A stretch of DNA of 64,000 bases from Heterobilharzia americana (taxonomy: Eukaryota > Platyhelminthes > Trematoda > Strigeidida > Schistosomatidae). The notes beneath the pieces were generated by a model. The model did not search any database. It worked only from the letters and a program-made list of their open reading frames with translations, and was not told the DNA's origin. Shown here piece by piece: positions 12,392-25,830 of this stretch. The translations under genes were made by a program, and so were the position numbers. Within the stretch, counting starts at the first letter, position 1, and every line of letters begins with the position of its first letter. The DNA lies in assembly GCA_944470555.2 (NCBI GenBank), contig OX104129.1, positions 86,450,820-86,514,819 of the forward strand, given 5' to 3'.

Positions 12392-12620
12392 CAGTTTGAC
12401 TATCTGACATAGCCGTGTTTTGACAAACTTGTATTGGTAATAGTGGTGTCTGAAGATGAACTGAATATTTGAGCCATGACAGGATTCGAGCCAGCGGCCA
12501 CTGGGTTTCCTGCATAAGCGTCTACCAACTGAGCCGCCAGACCTGACTGCTGAATACATTTTTATTTCACTCCAATCACCAAGGTTTCTACTCGACTGCC
12601 ATTTTCATTACCGACGCATA
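12392..12620 (-). repeat. tRNA-like interspersed repeat (SINE), copy B
   Basis: Second copy, same orientation as 11164-11392. The minus strand of 12472-12545 has box A CGGCTCAGTTGG (11 of 12 to the consensus TRGCNNAGYNGG) and box B GGCTCGAATCC (10 of 11). The Pol III boxes are better preserved than in copy A. The shared flanks extend well beyond the tRNA-like part. Confidence 0.7.
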
Positions 12621-12624
12621 ACTA

Positions 12625-14670
12625 TCACCTGATCTTAATCACTTTAGTTGGCTAATAAGGACTTTCCATCATAATCCTGGTTTACTTCAATCAGAGGGGA
12701 TGATGACATCATATTGATCATCAGCTTAACCATGTGAATGAATTTCTATACTTCAGTTTAACCGCATAATCCTTACGTGGTGTGTGGTAGATCAAGTTAT
12801 AATGCCTAATTTCAAATATTTACAGATATTTAGGAGATTTCTGTACCTTTAAAATGAAGAAATAATGAGAAGTAAGACAATAAAAGTTAAGTTTTTAAAG
12901 TTTTGTGTTTACTCTGGTATCATTTTAGGTAATAGATTATACGGTTATCGTTATCCAGTATATAGTGCTGTAGCAAAGTCTGCTAATATCAAAGTAAATA
13001 AATCAATACAGATTATGAGAATACCATTCTTAGTTAAGCTATTAGCACTCATCAATTTGTTAGTTTCACGATAAAAGAAAGAAATAATTACATTCCACTT
13101 CTCACATCGGTAGGTGTACGTAGACTAGGCATGACAATAAAAAGGAGTGTACGTAGAAGATCATCGTCAACAAGTTAGTATACCCGATTATTTATTTCTT
13201 TAATTCTCATTGAAAAAGTCTGTTGTGCAAATGGCAGCACTTTTGAAGTGTTCGACAACAACCATAGCTTACTCAGTCAAATTAATATATATCCAGGTTG
13301 ATAAATGGATGCACGAATTAAATGATGAACCGGCTGAAAATCAAGACAGCTTCTAACAAACCAATAATCTTGGAATTTTAAGTTGCGAATCACGTTGATA
13401 CAAAGATGGTGATCATCCAATCGTTTCAGTAATTTTCTAAAAAATATGTAACCGTGGAAACAGAAGATACAGCTATTGAAAACAATTGCTTGCTAAAATT
13501 ATTCCTGCTATCAAGTAACACTGTTCAGTAGGGCCGATGGAACCCTTTAGCAGATACAGTATATCCTGGAAAGAGGTTTGAACGTTTAAATAAGACCTAA
13601 ATTCTAGCCTTCTTGAAAACTTTACATGCAGCTTCTGGTGTTAATTTCTTCACTATTTAGTAACACCATTTGAAACATGAACTCCATACCATCATAATTC
13701 CATCACGGATTCAATGGTAAGTTTCGTAGATATTTCATTACACTATTTGACCAAATCTACCTTAACTGATATTTAAAGAGAGGATTTTAAGCCTATCTAG
13801 GTATCTGTTAAAATGCGTTGCCTTCCTATTGATGGTAATGTCCAAATTATCGTCTGTTCTTTGGCTAACTTTGTAATTCAACTTAACTGGTTCTGCTTGT
13901 TCATTTACAACTTAGTAAGTAAACTGGATGGCACATAATAATAAGTTTATTTATGTGTAGAGACTGTAGATAAGTTCCATTTTCAAGTCAGATGGAATTC
14001 ACATGATGCCAGTATATAATGACTCACCTAACTTGCACATATTCTTTATAAACCTGACATTTTCACTTTTGACGTACATTTGTGAATTTCATTTCTTTAT
14101 TTCATGGTTGACGTAATGTATCCTGAAGTTACGCACTGGTGATTATTAAATTAATATGTATACAGTTACAATTAATAACACCGATACCTGTTAATGCCTT
14201 CCCATGTTGATAAAACAGATTTTTGTGACAAAAATTGTTGAACAATGTAATCTGGAAATTGGTTGAGGGTGCAAACATCTGTCAATATTCACGTTCATAT
14301 CTTTGCTCATGGACAGTATACTTCTTGGCGTAAAATATTCTACTGAAAAGTAGCACCTGGTGAGACACTTAAATTGCCATCTTCTTAATGTCACTGAGGA
14401 ACTTTTGTCAGTTTTTATTCCTGCAGGATTATTTTAGTTGTAACTCAGTGGGAAGTGACCGATTCCAAACAGGTTTGCACCAATGTACTGGCATCAGATG
14501 GAGCACCAATGGTAATCTAACGACAATGCATGGCTGTCGTTTTCTAGTATGTGGCTATTCAGCAGTGCACACCCACAACGCTGCAAGGAATTAGGTTCAG
14601 CACCAACGTGCATGTTTCCATTATAGATTTTAATTCAAAGATTTACACGTTCCTGCTTCTGTCGATTGAC
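12625..14670. other. No gene seen
   Basis: AT-rich DNA. The open frames at 12865-13074, 14191-14394 and 14388-14594 have no recognisable motif. Nothing else is supported. Confidence 0.4.
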
Positions 14671-14674
14671 AATA

Positions 14675-15785
14675 ATATTATTATTACCTCTCCTTTGGGT
14701 TCCTAGTGAAAAATAGGGATTCAGTAGTACGTTGCCATTTCACTCCCTTCTCTGCAGTCTCCCCACAAGCTTTCATTCCTTCCCCACACAATCTCCTCCA
14801 TGTCACCCTCAACTCGGATGCCCAAATCATCGCTTTCCATTTGAATACCTCTCGACAGCCTGGCCTGGCCTGACGCTTGATGTCCCCAAATGGTCTTCTC
14901 AGTGTATGCACAATACAATCCATTTTCACTTCCCTCTGCACATTTGTTGGGGGATAGCTTCTTGATTGGTTCATCACCAACCAGAGTGAATTCCTCACTG
15001 CTTATTCTAATTATTCTGACCACCTGATCGATCCTCAGTGTCGAGTGAGCGTGGGTGGCAGCTGTTCATCATGTATGTCTGTAGTTTGTTGGAAATGCTT
15101 TTCGTAACGCGCCGCCAGTTCTCCCAACCACCACAAAGAAGCAGTGACTCATATGTGTGACATTAGTAGTATTGAAGATGCGGATGTTGTTCACACTTCA
15201 TTCTAAGTGCAGTGCAGTAGACTTCAGATGCAGTTGACTGCCATTCTATGCTGTGTTCTATGACTATGCATAGCACAGCGTTGCAATTTAATCCGCACAT
15301 GATTTACTCTTCCTGAAGCCAGTCAGCCAGCCTGTCCCGGTCGTAATTTTGAATCCAGAGCATCATTTAATCTCTCAACGATGATCTGGTTCAATAAATT
15401 GTTTGGGTGGACAGGAGCATTATTCGGCATCAGTTCTCGCAAAGACTTAGTTCTCATTTCTTTGAAGGTTTGACAAGGTAGCCCTTCTTCCAATCTGCAG
15501 GTGCATTTTTTCTCTTCCTTCCTTCCAAACCTTCTGCATTAGTGGTGTGAGCATGTCCGCTGTTGTCTCTGAGTCTGTTTTCAGTGCTTCCTTCTGGTCC
15601 TGCTGCTTTCACGGTTTTCAGGAGCTTTATGACGTTCAAGACGTCACTTTTGCTTTTTGTCGAAGGGTTTGTGTTCGGGGATAGTTCTGTGGCTGGGTTG
15701 CTGGTGGTATTTCTGGATGAGTTGCAGGTTGTGGTGGTGGTAGTGATGGTAGATTCAAGAGTTTTTTGAAGTGGTCAATCCATTC
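14675..15785 (-). mobile_element. RTE-clade retrotransposon, 5'-truncated with internal deletion
   Basis: Read on the minus strand it runs from the connector/RT start (GVPP-like region, 15560-15780) to the 3' tail with AAT repeats at 14672-14686. Compared with the 57-59.5 kb copy, about 0.6 kb is missing at about 15225-15240. RT motifs A, B and C are lost, and the N-terminal RT block is joined to the C-terminal domain. It belongs to the subfamily with AAATGTGCAGAGGGAA near the 3' end (with the 4.5 and 25.8 kb copies). Confidence 0.85.
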
Positions 15786-15789
15786 GACT

Positions 15790-16040
15790 TGCTATTTAGT
15801 CTAATCAAAGTTCAACGCTTATGGTGAATATTTGTCATCATACCCAGCTTTGTGGGTCCATATGTCAGAGTTCCTCATTAAAGCCTTTGGAAATATATTT
15901 CTCAAAGCATGCCAGTAACTATATTTGAAGAACAACGAATTCTTTTTATTTGTTGTATCTGTTTCATCTAAATATCTTAAAGAGATGAGTATTTTTTGGT
16001 GAGTTCGATGGTTACCAGATAGAAATCAGCAAATTATTAT
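15790..16040. other. No gene seen
   Basis: AT-rich spacer between the RTE fragment and the fold-back element. No motif recognised. Confidence 0.4.
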
Positions 16041-16044
16041 TAAT

Positions 16045-16300
16045 GTAAAATGTGGGCTTTGTGACAGAATCCAATTCCACATCATATTTGTTTATTTGAT
16101 TTATAACACACAGTGGGATGTAGTATTATTTGCTTGATGACGTTTCCAGCTTACACTATTACTGCTCATAATCATATCAATGACTGTTTATGACATGATT
16201 ATGAGCAATAATTTATGCTGGAAACGTCATGAAGTAATTAATCTTGTACCAATGTGTGTTATAAATCAAATAAAGAAGTCGAAATTCATTCATTCATTCA
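16045..16300. mobile_element. Small fold-back (inverted-repeat) element
   Basis: Arms at 16091-16180 and 16189-16274 are near-complementary: TTTATTTGATTTATAACACA at the left end against GTGTTATAAATCAAATAAA at the right, and GCTCATAATCAT against ATGATTATGAGC next to a loop of roughly 18 bp. The same arm sequence (TAGTATTATTT, CTTGATGACG, GCTCATAATCAT) forms the much larger hairpin at 39860-40227. No open frame is present, so this would be a nonautonomous MITE-like or fold-back element. Left-flank similarity to the right flank at 40 kb suggests the true ends lie slightly further out. Confidence 0.75.
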
Positions 16301-17150
16301 TCAAAATTCATTAAACTGTTTATTTTCACCAAAATGTGTGTTTCAAACACTTCCTTATTCTGAGTGACAAGACAAGTTGACTGAAGATCACTGACTCTTA
16401 TACTTTACCTAATTCATCAGATAACATTCATAAGCGACTTCTTACATCACAGTGCTTCTATATGTTTTTGAAGAATTGATAAAGTGACCCAATATTCTTT
16501 TCATAGACATGTTTTCGCTTCCTTTACTTCCAGAATACTGCTTTGAGTTTATTTATTTGTTATACTCATTTCAAATAGTTAAAGATTTTTTGTGTGACAC
16601 TTTAAAATGCTGAACTGGGCATTATGAAATCAGTTAACATCAACTTCGTAAGTTTACGTAGCTGATGAGATCAATAACCCTACTACAATGATAACCAATC
16701 CAACATGGTTAACTTAACAAATTTATCGTTAGATTTCCTACTTTCTTCTTCAAGATAGATGATTTCTATTTTTGAGTCAAATTATGAGAGTGATTAAGAA
16801 GCTGAAAAAGAGATAATTCAGCGTATATAGCTCCACAGGAGCTAGTTGTACAGGCAGCATAAAGCATATCCTTTCTAAATTTATACGTGTGTACTATTTA
16901 GCATGTTTTTTCGAGAAAAGAGTGCAAATCCATAAACAGTGCATTTCTTAAACATTTGATCAACTCTGTGCATGAAGTGTCGCCACAGTCCACTTTCAAT
17001 GTCACTTACATAATCTGATCTCTGTATACAGAAGAAATATGTTCTATCACTTACCTTACCACAGTCAAAACACTTCCATACTTTTCCTATTCTTTTTCAA
17101 TTTCATTATAATGAATTAACTTACTAATATCATCATTGTAATTCTTGCTT
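16300..17150. other. No gene seen
   Basis: AT-rich DNA beginning with a short ATTC repeat (about 16286-16300). No coding frame or repeat recognised. Confidence 0.45.
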
Positions 17151-17159
17151 CATTTTCCA

Positions 17160-17370
17160 CCTTTTCTGCATCAGTCAAGGGAATTCTCAACTATCACATT
17201 TCAAATCCCCTAACAATTTTTATCTTCTCAAACCCCTAGCCTTCTTCAGCACTTTGCACCATCTAACAGAATGTTACGCAACTCCTTTCCAGTCCTGATT
17301 TCAGTTTTTAGCACTAGCTTAGAGATGCAACAATACCCTTTTGCTCAATAAAAGTCTCTCTTTTGTTTTT
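17160..17370 (-). repeat. Decayed copy of a coding repeat also at 61.2 and 61.8-62.0 kb
   Basis: Minus-strand translation in pieces gives LVLKTEI...GKELRN..LDGA and a KIKIV..FEM-like continuation. These parallel the better preserved peptides at 61203-61391 (+) and 61762-62040 (-). DNA identity is clearest over ACGCAACTCCTTTCC and the following GATTTCAGTTTT. Frameshifts are present. The product is not recognised. At 61.8-62.0 kb the same peptide runs into a Penelope-like RT, so it may be part of such an element. Confidence 0.45.
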
Positions 17371-17920
17371 AATACATAAAATTATTATTGCACAGCTTTA
17401 GAAAATGACATTACTGAAATAGACGGTTTTCGTCTCGGAATTATCTCTTCTTGCACTTATGATTGATAAATATTTTGTGTTCAGTGGTATGAATTTGTAA
17501 TGTAGAGCCTACTTTATTTACAGAAAGAGTAAGGGACTTGTGATCCCGCCAATTCTCATGATGTTATTAAGGGATTCATCAATGTCTATGCTCTCTAGTA
17601 GGATTGGTTCACATTTGCATACACTAAGTTCATTCCTTTCTGTAACTTTCCCGAGTATATATTTTCCAGGAGAAATACTGATGCCTGATAGATTACTTCA
17701 TCAGTTGTTAGGGTGGCCTTTAAAGTCACTGTATCAACTCCGTCCTAGCAACCAATCATACTTCAATTTTCTTACAGTTAGTGTTACAATATGACTTTAA
17801 CTGATAAAACTGAAATGTGATTCCGTAAGCTCTCGTACAAGCCAAAGAATTCTTCAAATACTCAAAGATGGCACTGGATGACGGTCGCACTGTAACGTTG
17901 ACTGACAAAGGTAGAAAAAT
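17370..17920. other. No gene seen
   Basis: Two antiparallel open frames of 84 codons (17540-17794 and 17756-18010) show no motif. I treat them as chance. Confidence 0.35.
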
Positions 17921-18010
17921 GTGAACCATTTGATTCCAACTCAGTGGCTCGATGGTAACATGATTTTCTAGAAACCTGAATGTGCTAGAATTGATTCCTG
18001 AGGAGGTCAT
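17921..18010 (+). repeat. Fragment of tRNA-like/hammerhead SINE
   Basis: GTGAACCATTTGATT...ACTCAGTGGCTCGATGGTAAC closely resembles the start of the repeat at 60661 (GTGGACCATTTGAAT...ACTCAGTGGCTCAGTGGTAGC), including the box A-like TGGCTCGATGGTA. The downstream ribozyme region is not recognisable. Confidence 0.5.
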
Positions 18011-20820
18011 AGATGAGAGCTGTTAAGAAGTCCAATAATAGGACAAACCACTTCCCAGTGCTTCCAAATGTTCAATGGTTTACCGACTTCATTCACTTTG
18101 TCAAGAATGTCAACTGGATAAATGGGGCTAGCTGGCAATTTCTGTTAATGCAAGCGGAAATAAGTAGGTTCGAGTCTGCAGTTCAATACAAAAACTTAAG
18201 TGACTGAACTTAACAGAAGTGAAATCCCGATAATTAAAAGTTGATGTCGCTTAAAAATGAAAATGAAGGCAAAATTGTTATTCCGCCAAATAACTTAAAT
18301 TGTTTGACGATACTGATAATGCCTACGAGTTCATTTCTTCACTGAAATAATCATACTAACAGAAAAATCACCAGTTTTTGATAAAAGGTTCCATTTACAC
18401 ACCCTTCTATTTCCCAGACAATGCAAAATGCAGAACAATCCTGGTAACTAAACATATCCTCGTAAATTGATGAATGGGTAGAGAATAATTGTTCGCAAGT
18501 TTTTTCAAGGTAAATTGCTTCAGTTAAATGGAGAATCAGAACAGTATTAGAATTGGCTACAATCATGGTTTTCTGGGTATGAAAATCAATCAAAATATTA
18601 TAGGGGTTTCAGTCCCGTCCTTGTTATAGGACAACAACTGATATTAAATTAGAGAAATTACAGTTTCGTTCTATTCATTATGTCACTGACATGAATTCAC
18701 AAGCAATGTACAAAAAGATTAATTCTTGCATATTTAAAAAAAATAAATTTCAAGGTTCACTGAATGAAAATAAATTGAAAGAGGCTGAACAAATGAAACA
18801 TGAATTTGAATAGGAATTTTAAGACTAAGTTCTGGATGGATTATAAATAATCAGTTCAGTTATTCACTCACTAAGTCTAACTTTCAACAAGAAGGTAGTT
18901 TCATAGTTTGAAAATTTCCCCTTGAAGTGATTTACTGTGATCTCAAATAAACGCATAATCACTAGCTTATCAAAAGTAAGAAACATCATGGTGTTTCATT
19001 GTTTGCTATGACTTAAATATCTGTGTGCAGGTAGCGTTGTTGTCTTTACTGAAGTTTTTCTGATAAAGGTCTCTCTGTCATACCAGATATAATTCCCAGT
19101 CTGCGGAAGCTTTCTTGTGGCACTAGAATGTTCGCCAACCAAAGTTCTAGTTAAGAAAACAGCTACATCTGAACGTCTACAACATGAGCAACAAATATTC
19201 TCCACCATTTATTCGTAGATGTTTGATACTTGAACTGAATCCACCGACTGAATATCACTGCACATTTCTCCTCCTCTTAAACAGCTGGACTTGATGAAAA
19301 AAATTATTTTAAGCAAAATAAATTTCAAGACAGGGTTGGGTTAGTCTCACAAACTAGTATATTTTATTTGACCATACAGGATTGACTAGTTTCATCTAAT
19401 TTTATGAATCTTGATAAACCTGGAAGGCTTCGTAATTCTAACTCGGCAAACAAAGTCTCAGACTTGTTGAGCTACCTTGAAAAATATGAACAGGATTTCT
19501 TGCGAAATTTTATGCCATGAATGTGATTTTCACTTTGTGGTGTTTCTAAAGAACGAACCAAAGTAAACTTATAGTTTACTTGATTGTATAAATTCTACTC
19601 CTATATGATCATCAATTAGAAGTTTACTAAGGATAATATATTTTTCCAATTCTCTTGTACTTTCATTGTTGAAGAACAGAATAAAGAACTTGTATTTTAA
19701 AAAGTATTCACTACTGAACAGTTCATGTGTGAATCCTTTAAAATGAATGTACTTCAGTGCATATAACTCGACGAGATTGTAATTAAAAATTCAATCTCTT
19801 TTCACTAAGAAGAAAATCTACCTTTTCATCTTCTGAGAAACTGGATATTGTTGGTCGACTGCATACCCTGGGCAGTGATCTGGTCTCTTCTGCTCATCAG
19901 ACAGCTACTTCATTGGGAAACTGAGTGATAAGTGAATCCGGTCATTGGTTTGAACTCAGCTGCTATTCAGTTATTCATTTCAAATTCAACAATTACGTAA
20001 CTATATAAAGATCATTTAGATGAGCTGACTCCACCTCAAATATTGTCATAAACAGCTATTGTAAGTTGTTTTTCTGAGTTTTTATATGCATACTAACTTC
20101 AGTATTTGTCACTTTCATTACTTATGAAGCAACCCAGATTTGGACATATGAAATGTGTGTCACACTTTCGCAAAAGTCTATATTTGAACAAGTGAACAGT
20201 CAAAGGTCTTGGCAAACAATGATGTACACATGAAATGGTGTTCACCAGCAATTCTTAACCCTCTTGGACGCGCAGTCGTGTTTAGTCTAAGTGTTTGCAT
20301 AATTACAGTCTTCTGAGCACTTTCAATGAAAATCTGAATATGTTAAGTGTTAGAATGCTTTCATTTCTAAGTGTCGAGTGTAACTTTAAGCCGGATGTAA
20401 ACTAGTACCATAATAAGAATAAAGAGAGCCATTCGAATATGTTGACGACCTCACTTACTTATCAGTACTCGCAGATTGTTAGCCAATTAATTCAAGAAAC
20501 AGTTACAGTTGGACTTCGTTAAGCTATTTCATCTGTAATGTAATCAAAGCACACCAGTGATAAATGTTAGGTGTTGTCCAAGTTTTGAGGTCATTTCTTG
20601 GACGTTTCATCAACACGAACTTCGTAAAGAAGGATTGAAGGTAGACTTTTCTAAGCAACAGTGTACTTTAGTCAACAGAATAGATGTCAAAATAACCCAT
20701 ACAGAAAGGTAATACTCAGAGTTACAAAGCATTTATCACCAGATTTTCCTTCGTATCCAATATGTGTCATGGTGATATTGTGCAAGCAACGTAAAAGTGA
20801 GGCATAGAGCCGGAAAGTGG
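18010..20820. other. No gene seen
   Basis: AT-rich DNA with scattered frames under 82 codons and no motif. A faint tRNA-like block lies near 19915-19975 but is not good enough to call. Confidence 0.4.
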
Positions 20821-20844
20821 AAGGGTACATAAATTGGTGACACT

Positions 20845-21066
20845 AGACAGCTAAATCTAGCAAATAATGGCTATGTATTTTGTAAGCATACCACACATCT
20901 TGTTGGAACAGTTTGGCAAGAATACGAGTATCTTTAAAGGAGTGACCAGGACGACCTAAAGTCGTATCAACTATCTCTTCGTTCACCAAGAAACAACTAA
21001 AATTGAATGCCATAGCCTCTGGATGATGTGTCTTACAAGCGCTGATAGTATCCCAATGGACGCATG
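20845..21066 (-). pseudogene. Possible decayed coding stretch, unrecognised
   Basis: Read on the minus strand from about 21066 there is an open stretch of about 70 codons with varied, protein-like composition, containing THHPEAMAFNF, LGRPGHSFKDTR and LFQQDVWYAYK. It stops at a TAG near 20850. It lacks a start codon, has no upstream continuation that I can read and matches no family I know. It could be a relic of a gene or transposon, or chance. Confidence 0.25.
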
Positions 21067-21099
21067 ACTCGTTCTGTTCCTAATTTTCTATCCTTTTCT

Positions 21100-24000
21100 T
21101 ACCGCATATCTCATTCGTGACTTTGGCTACCATTTCCCTTTTCCTTGAGTTTGCTCATACCACTACTTCCATTCGGTAGCTTTCCTGACAGCTGATTTTT
21201 TCTTATTGATCTCACACTAATGTTTGTTACACAGGACGACAGGCAATGATACTATGTCAGGCATAAATTATGTCTGATGGTTTATGTGTAATTTTATGAT
21301 TATTTCGAAGTTAACGAATATTACAATTACATTCAAATCTACAAATATTCGAATGAATACGAGTGCATGTAACTACAGTCTGCTTAGTGCTTAAATCTAC
21401 CATACACAACTTCATTGAAAGCATTCATGCAAACCGATTTTCTTCCTGGTAATATAACATGTCATTGCTCGAGGTTTCGTATGCTTGCAAAGTAAACCAT
21501 TGAAAAGCTGTGGTGTGGAACATATTGAGGTTGATAACCACAACTAAAACTCTGCAAGACGGTTAGCTACGTTTAATTTCACAGGATGACAATTTGTAGG
21601 AGTAACTGGAAAAAATGAAATACGTACATTCTGATTATAGAAAATAAACACATTATTTTTGTTCGTAGGAGGCATTCAATCTGGAGTATATGTACCTTAT
21701 ATTCACTAGTAGCTTAGTCTAACAGTGAAATCTTTAATAACATACAGACTCAAAAGTGTTCAAAAATCTATGTAACTTCTTGTCTATCTATTTGTCTCTG
21801 TTTCACAAAGATTCTGTGAAATATTAGTCACATACTTCTAATAAAATCCTAATAACGCACAGTATAACATTTGTTCATCCTAGATATATTTATAACAGAT
21901 GTTTACTTAAACCTTATTTGATTAGTAAAATTGTCTCATTTATTAAATAAATGAAATGTGTATTGTTTCGATAAAATGATACAGTAACTCAACCCTCTTC
22001 TAAGTAACAATGAATATGAATATGATGACATGTCACGCAAATTCCTGTCAAATATATATTACGATAAAATTGACGCTGTTTTTATCTTCTTTATGTAATT
22101 CAGTGGTGTGGCAATCTGTAATTTTTAATGATTCTGTCCTCATTTATCATCGAAATCAATATTCTCGTGATGTTCTAAATTAATTTTGGCAAGCAACCAA
22201 GAATATATATGACTTTTTAACCATGTGTTTACAACCGTAAAATGGAGATATACAATATCCATTGCTTTTTACGGTAATTATAGTCACTTGTTTGATTCCT
22301 TGGCAGTGTATTTGTTTCCACTCGTTTTTGGAATCATGGTTTCTGCTCAAAACATCTAGAACTGATACTGATCATTGTAAAGTGAAACTTTATTCAACAT
22401 AACCATACAGAATTAACTGCTGAATATCTGCTTTCACCAGTAGTCAGTAATATAGTTATATACTTACAATTATTCAAGATACGACATTTAGAAAATTGAA
22501 TTTACTAGTTTCAAAGCAGTTATTTGGTAAGAGATCTTGCAGTAAGAGTGTCGACAACTGGAGTTCGGTCTTGTTTTAAACTCACCTATTTTAAATAAAT
22601 ATATTGAGACCGTATTTTGTGCAGTAAAATTTCGAAAAAACTCAGAAAAAAAAATAATGAGAGAGATATGTAGTCACCGTATTTCTGATCTAGGTTAAAA
22701 TGGTGCTTTCTTTGATTGTTAAAAATAAAACAATACAACAGCAAAAGGTCATGAAAATAAGTCAAGTATACTGGGATAAATTTTGGGTTAAAACCCATTT
22801 ATTTCAGATTAAATTACTAAGGTGCGAATTCATAAATATAAATGAAAGATTACTAATTTATCGCTGCTAATGCGTCTATATGAATGTTTTTGGCCACAGT
22901 TCAACTAGTAATTTGTAAGAATTCATGGAGAATTTGTAATCAAGCTGAATATACTTGGTCATTCAAGAAAACTACATTTACAATAAAGCTGAACTATTAT
23001 TCTGGTGCTCTTTGAGTACTGAAGTAGCCAGCAGTAGGGTAGAGATATCATGAAAGAGATGAAGCTTAAGAGATTCGGGCTTCATGGTCATCACATTACC
23101 ACCTTGCAGGTAAATCAGAACTTAGCGATCCATGTTCCTTGTTTTTTGTTGATTCATATTACAGCTCCACTATTGTAAAATATAGTCATCGACTTTATCT
23201 CCACATGATAAACTTCAACGACTTCCTAGATCACTACAAAATATTAGTAACTGAAAGAATTCACGTTAAAACTAGTTACTAAGGGGGAATAGAACTGTTG
23301 TTTAACTATTTGGTCTGGGGAAAATAGAGCAATTTTTTAGTAATTTTCATCACAAAGTGGAATCAACTGTGTATTATGTATTAAATTTGAGTCCTATTTA
23401 AATAATCTCATTCCATTGATTTAAAGTATCACAAGCTTTTTGTTGTACTGATTCATTTTAGAAATTTAGGTTGTGAGTAGTCGACGAATAATACTGGTAA
23501 AATAAGATGGAACATTATATTCTGCTCAAAAGCTTTTTTTCCCTTCCAAAACTCATAAAAAGGACATCTTGTCATTTCTACATCAAGCTTAGCTTTGAAC
23601 TAAATGGTGACCATTAGTTATCTGTAGTCACTTTGATTAATCTGTATGTTGTCTTCTTGTGCATCAATCAATCTAAGGAGAATACTTATTAATTATCACG
23701 AATACACTTTTCTATGATACAATATTTCATCAGTTGTCTAATACACGGTTGTTTCTAGACATTTATGAAAATAGGTTCAAGCAGATATCAAAGCTCAACA
23801 CGCTTGTGAAGTACGTGCAAAAGGCATCTCAAGTGTTTTTAGAAATATATTTTTCTCTTCTGGTACCTGTGATGAATAAAACTACAGGAATTTTCGGGAA
23901 ATTGTAAGCGAAACCTCCCAACAACAACGTGTTTCACTTTATGATAAATAATGGACGAATTAAGATTTCTCGAAATCTTTATAAAAAATTCTGAGTATTG

Positions 24001-25640
24001 TGGTTTATTTCATTCAGTCTTGTTGGAAATATAGAAGCAAGATTCAAATTAAGGCTCCATATTTTTGTTTTAAGAAGAACCAAGGATGCAATCTCCTGAG
24101 GAGTTTGTGACTGACACATAACTGTCTTCTGTTATCTTTCATCGGAGGTTTCACAAACGGTTCACTGTTCTGAACAGTTATATTTCAATGGTAAATTATC
24201 TCCCTTTTTAGTCTATATCATCAGAGGGTTTCAGTCAGTATTGTTTGGCTGAATAACACAGTTCTTGTAATATTCACTGATTTCGCCCTTAAATATGCTA
24301 GTTGAAGAATAATCTAAGTAGGTTTCATTTTTATTGAATCTCTGAATTTGGATGGTGTCTTCTTCATTGCTGGAAGATGATAAAGATTTTCAGAATATTA
24401 TTCATTTTAAAAGTCATCATTTTACTTTCGTTCGTAAAATTTTAAGATACGGTTTCACTATTCCCTTTTTAGGTAAAAATCAAGTCAGTTGCCTTTTTTG
24501 ATATTAAAGTTTGCAACTTTTACTTCGTTCCATGTTTCTGCTTGATAACCCAGGGAGCATATAATGATACATAGCAATAAAAGTGTTGAATACCAGCCAT
24601 GCATTACCGTATGAACCAGAATTATTTTAGCAATCCATAGATGCCGTAAATTTAAAAGTTATTGGAACAAGTAATAAAATAACGCGAAAAGTTGCTTGAA
24701 GGTATAACACAAAAATAGTCATGTTATTAAGAGACGCAGAGATGCAAATATCATTCACCTTTCATCAAGAACAAACACATGAATTCCGCTTTCAATCCAA
24801 ATTATTGATTGACAGATTGATTACAAAATCACGTAGGCTATTTTCTTCTATAAACTAGACAATGAAATTTTCACAACTTCAAGAACAAAAGGTTTGCACT
24901 TGTATTTACAAAAACCAGACCGATTGCTATGCTTATTACAAAAGTTAATAAGATAAGAATACACGTGCAATATGAAATAACTGGAGGTAAATATGCCTGT
25001 TGAAGATCAATTTACAGACAGTACTTAAGTGTATAAGATGAGGAATCAAAATAAAGATGTTGATCAGCTAGTAAACAAAACTTATCACAAAGGGAAGTTG
25101 AATCAAGGTTCTACTTTCAGTAGATTTCTGTTATAAGACTTTCATCTACATACACATATAAAGATTAGGTTACATTGATCATTGTATCAGACTACCATAG
25201 AAATGAAACCATGATTGGTAACTTTGTTTCTGTCGTCTATTCAAGGAATTGCAGTCTGTAATTATTTCAGGTACTTTAAGTAACAATTTGAATAAACTTG
25301 GAACTTTTATTTCCTCTTTCATAATCTTACTAGGAAATGCTTGTTTCTTTTTCTTTAAGGGTCCAATGGAAAAATCTTGCTTTCATAGGCCTACTGATTT
25401 GTAATGTGGGTTACTTGTTGAATATCTAAAGGATTTCATTCAATTTGAAGGTTAAGAGTAGAGCCCAGTGATCCCTGGTACTTAACTAACTATCTGAGAT
25501 GTATTTTCTGGTTCACAGAACACAGTGAGCACCAAGCTGCATGTAAAGCCTTATTCATTTTGTTGATGCTTTGAAATACGGTTTACACGTTCCTAAAAAT
25601 AAATGCAGTCTGCGCTATAAAGTGAAACGGCAGAATTAGA
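21100..25640. other. No gene seen
   Basis: About 4.5 kb of AT-rich DNA, the emptiest part of the window. The only longer open frame (22586-22798, minus) is a low-complexity F/L/S-rich translation of an AT-rich stretch. I see no repeat shared with other parts of the window. Confidence 0.5.
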
Positions 25641-25643
25641 AAA

Positions 25644-25830
25644 TGTGGATCATTAGTTTCTGATCAAAAGACCCAGTGGAAATGTGGGCGCTGCGAAACC
25701 TGAAAGTCTTAGTTTCGATCCCTAACAGAACCATGTGAACGTACTCCTAGGAAGTCCTGTATCCAGCCAAAACATGTGTCCAGTTCCCTAGGTTTTAAAT
25801 GGATCTCTATTTGATGTCAGCCTGAGATAG
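25644..25830 (+). repeat. Decayed tRNA-like SINE with hammerhead relic
   Basis: GAAACCTGAAAGTCTTAGTTTCGATCCCT corresponds to the box B region of the SINE at 28330-28490. It is followed by a scrambled hammerhead segment (TACTCCTAGGAAGTCC ... TGTCCAGTTCCC) and the family end GATGTCAGCCTGAGA. The RTE 3' tail at 25831 abuts this end directly. Confidence 0.55.

Noticed and set aside
19890..19980. Hammerhead/tRNA-like element
   Set aside because: CTGATGAG occurs on the minus strand, but no GAAA follows at the right distance and the box B match is weak.
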